A stretch of DNA of 56,302 nucleotides from a bacterium (GTDB taxonomy: Bacteria; Electryoneota; Electryoneia; Electryoneales; Electryoneaceae). The notes under the pieces were generated by a model. That model saw only the letters and a program-made list of their open reading frames with translations. It had not been told where the DNA came from and did no database searches. Shown one piece after another: positions 54,161 through 56,302 of this stretch; position 1 is the stretch's first letter, and each line of letters starts with the position of its first letter. The translations under genes were made by a program, and so were the position numbers. Location: assembly GCA_028278125.1 (NCBI GenBank), contig JANQEY010000077.1, forward strand, positions 1 through 56,302, read 5' to 3'.

Positions 54161-54447
54161 CAAAATCACCTTCCAGGAAAAATTAAATTTTTAACGTTTT
54201 TGTTCGCGGCCTAACATCATATTAAGTATATTCCCTTTTAGAATTACATGTTTCGCTCATATGTGACGCATTCACAAATGACTCTATAACAAGGGAGCGA
54301 TATTCATGTACAGCGATTATTCCCGCTATTACCTGACTCACCCCATGCTAAAATTTATTCCTTGTTACATACAGACGGTTCATCAATACTACTTTTTCGG
54401 ATCAAGATTCGGCGATTTTATTTTGATTATAACAAGGAGCGCATCCC
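54161..54447. promoter_or_regulatory. Intergenic region with a CRP-like inverted repeat
   Basis: The 287-nt gap holds TGTGA-CGCAT-TCACA at 54262-54276, similar in arms to a CRP/FNR-type site but with a 5-nt spacer instead of 6. AAGGAG precedes the next gene. No other gene is credible here. Confidence 0.35.
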
Positions 54448-55994
54448 ATGAACAGCACGGTTTCGAGAATCAAAAAATTCTACCGAGTAATAGTCACTGC
54501 ATTAATTCTGCTGCCCCTGATTTCTCTGAATGCCCAGGTAGAATATAAAAGGTTCGCAAATGATGGCGAACCTTTTGATTTATTCGGTAATTCTGTTGCA
54601 GTCAGCAGTAATTACGCATTAGTAGGATCCTATCATGATGATGACAACGGCCTGAACTCAGGAGCTGCATATATATTTTATCGAGGGGACTGGTGGACAG
54701 AACAACAGAAACTTGTTCCAAGTGACAGTCATCTCTATCAAGGTTTTGGCTCATCTCTTGCCCTCGAATATGAATGCGCCATTATTGGCGCTTGTGGCGA
54801 TGACGAAAATGGTTATCATTCTGGCTCTGCATACATATTCAGTTATAAAGGTGGAAGATGGGTTGAAGACCAGATTCTTGTACCTGATGATGGTAATCCC
54901 CATGATTATTTGGTTGTTCCGTATCAATATCAGGTGAGACAGTACTTATCGGTGCCTGCGGTGATATGAGCGATCAGCAGATTGAAGGAGCTGCCTACAT
55001 TTTCCGCTATGATGGTGAAAGCTGGTACCAGGTTCAGAAACTTGTTGCAAGTGATGGGCACCCGGAAAACTACTTCGGATCATCTGTAGCCATTTCGGGA
55101 GATTACGCTATTGTTGGCGCCTGTCATGACGGTGAAAATGGGGTTTCTTCCGGAGCCGCTTATATTTTTTATAATGATAATGGAGAATGGATAGAACAGC
55201 AAAAATTGGAAGCAGACGGCATAGACGATTTCGACTGGTTTGGATATAGTGTTTCACTATCAGATAATTATGCTATTGTTGGGTCATATTTAAATGATAA
55301 CTATGAGGGATATTCTGGGGCAGCTTATGTCTATCACAACAACGGAAATGACTGGATTGAACAGCAGAGATTTTTCCCTGGCAACACTGAGAATCTAGAA
55401 TATTTTGGATTATCGGTATCTGTGACAAGCACCTTCTTCTGCGAGTACTGGGCTGTGGTTGGGGCTTCAGGATATAATGATGATGGTGAGTATACTGGAT
55501 ATGTGTATTTGTATAATTGCCAGGATGAGAGTTGGTATCAATATGCAAACCTTGAAGCGGGTGACGGAATCCATAATGATCACTACGGAAAATCAGTTTC
55601 ATTGTCAGACTCTGATGTAATAGTTGGAGCAAGTCATGATGATGTCAATGGTACTAATTCAGGATCTGTTTATTTATACAACATCTGGGAAACAGAAATC
55701 AGCAATGATTTATATCAGAACAAGCCATCAACCTATCTAATTGAACAAACTTATCCAAATCCCTTTAACAATAAACTTAATATATGCGTTGACCTGCAAA
55801 AACCTTCAGATCTACAGGTACAAGTTTTTAATATCACCGGCAACCTGGTGGCTGAATTGACAAATGGTCGTATTAGAAGTGGATATAACAATTTCGTTTT
55901 TGATGCTGCGGATCTTACAAGCGGAACATATTATGTAAAAGCATCAGTTCCGGGAGAAACACAAGAAATCAGGAAAGTTGTGCTTGTGAAATAG
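54448..55994 (+). pseudogene. Secreted FG-GAP-repeat protein with T9SS-type domain, single-base frameshift
   Basis: Two overlapping frames, 54448-54969 and 54966-55994, are one gene broken by a missing base. Up to GNPHDY the first frame follows the roughly 60-residue repeat pattern (SGAAYIF ... FGxSVAxSxxYAIVGAxxD). Adding one T to the TTT at 54909-54911 restores FGCSVSISGETVLIGACGD and joins the second frame without a gap; the total would be exactly 516 codons (515 residues). The signal peptide ends at LISLNAQ. Propeller-type repeats fill about 30-415, and the end has YPNPFNNKL, GTYYVKA and terminal EIRKVVLVK. It may be a sequencing error, a phase-variable site or a true pseudogene. Confidence 0.88.
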
Positions 55995-56152
55995 TCTTCT
56001 TTTCATATTGTGTTAGAAACGCTTGATTTGTTAAAAACAATAGATAAAGTAATAGTTGTGAGTCCTGGAACTCAGAAAGACTGGCTTAGTAGCACTTATA
56101 TCACAATGTTTATTAAACCATCTACCTGGAGCTGAGAGAAGGTAAATTGATA
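55995..56152. other. Short intergenic region
   Basis: 158 nt of AT-rich DNA with a small TTGTT-aaa-AACAA inverted repeat and no other feature seen. Confidence 0.4.
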
Positions 56153-56302
56153 ATGGATTCGAGGTATTTAAAAAATTCATTAATTTGGGTAGTTCTTTAC
56201 CTGATTTTGATCACTATTGGCTGCAGCGACGATAATTCTACCGGACCAGACGACACACCCCGTTTAAACGATTCAAAAAAAGCCGCTATCCAGGATATGC
56301 TT
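56153..56302 (+). CDS. Lipoprotein, N-terminal fragment (runs off the right edge)
   Basis: Fifty residues are visible from the ATG at 56153: MDSRYLKNSLIWVVLYLIL with a membrane-spanning core, then ITIGC (Cys24) as a probable lipobox, then an acidic Ser/Asp-rich linker SDDNSTGPDDTPR. It should be a lipoprotein exported to the periplasm or outer membrane. The STGPDD-type linker after the lipidated Cys is common in this kind of genome. The remainder lies outside the window, so function cannot be assigned. Confidence 0.7.
   Translation, partial: MDSRYLKNSLIWVVLYLILITIGCSDDNSTGPDDTPRLNDSKKAAIQDML

Noticed and set aside
54306..54548. 80-residue open frame before the FG-GAP gene
   Set aside because: It overlaps the signal peptide of the well-supported downstream gene in another frame and shows no ribosome site or family features.

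Overview
The window looks like chromosomal DNA from a diderm (Gram-negative) bacterium of moderate G+C. The best taxonomic clue is a set of four large secreted proteins that end in the same type IX-style C-terminal sorting domain: a YPNPFN motif about 80 residues from the end and a terminal [IV]RKVVL-x-K. Together with DUF362/DUF6599, DUF4097 and FG-GAP proteins, this points to the FCB superphylum or one of its candidate lineages (Calditrichota, KSB1, Zixibacteria or Marinimicrobia-like). That placement is inference, because no rRNA is present. The outer membrane is evidenced by TolC-like, Wza-like and beta-barrel proteins.

Layout. 0-3.5 kb: a minus-strand operon of a MarR regulator, a TolC-type outer-membrane lipoprotein, a membrane fusion protein and an RND pump (cut by the window edge). 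It is driven by a promoter whose -10 box lies in a 24-bp perfect palindrome. 4-12.2 kb: a plus-strand exopolysaccharide cluster with a Wza-like exporter, Wzc-like chain-length/tyrosine kinase, two sulfotransferases, a secreted beta-helix protein and a Wzy/WaaL-like polymerase, but no glycosyltransferases. 12.2-16.5 kb: two small zinc-ribbon genes, a hybrid histidine kinase, a STAS-like protein and tRNA-Arg(CCG). 16.5-20.1 kb: palindromic repeats, two paralogous DUF4097 ladder proteins and a secreted barrel-like protein. 20.5-23.8 kb: sdhCDAB with a clear terminator. 24-28.8 kb: an HDOD protein followed by an accessory stretch holding a small membrane protein, a zinc/HEPN-like protein flanked by a decayed duplicate of that membrane gene, a second HEPN-like zinc protein, a pentapeptide-repeat/TIR fusion and a 4-TM protein. 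This is a candidate defence island. 29-33 kb: a DUF362-DUF6599 pair and glnS. 33-38 kb: an NtrC-type sigma-54 activator, a small secreted protein behind a near-consensus sigma-54 promoter, and a ClC channel with CBS and TrkA-C domains. 38-42.6 kb: a 32-bp inverted-repeat (REPIN-like) element, a DUF2807 protein, a DUF1566 secreted protein, and a PIG-L deacetylase with a sugar epimerase. 42.7-56.3 kb: three more T9SS-tailed proteins (one frameshifted), a ZnuA-like metal lipoprotein, a methyltransferase, a second large hybrid kinase and a partial lipoprotein. A candidate structured non-coding RNA with its own promoter and terminator lies at 44.7-45.06 kb.

Themes. The window is dominated by envelope and surface biology (efflux, sulfated polysaccharide, T9SS-type cargo, ladder-fold secreted proteins) and sensory kinases, with core metabolism (SDH, GlnRS, tRNA) interspersed. 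Recurrent promoter architecture (TTGACT-N17-TAtAcT type) and three kinds of dispersed palindromic repeat are visible directly. All functional calls come from motif and domain recognition by eye; no database search was run.
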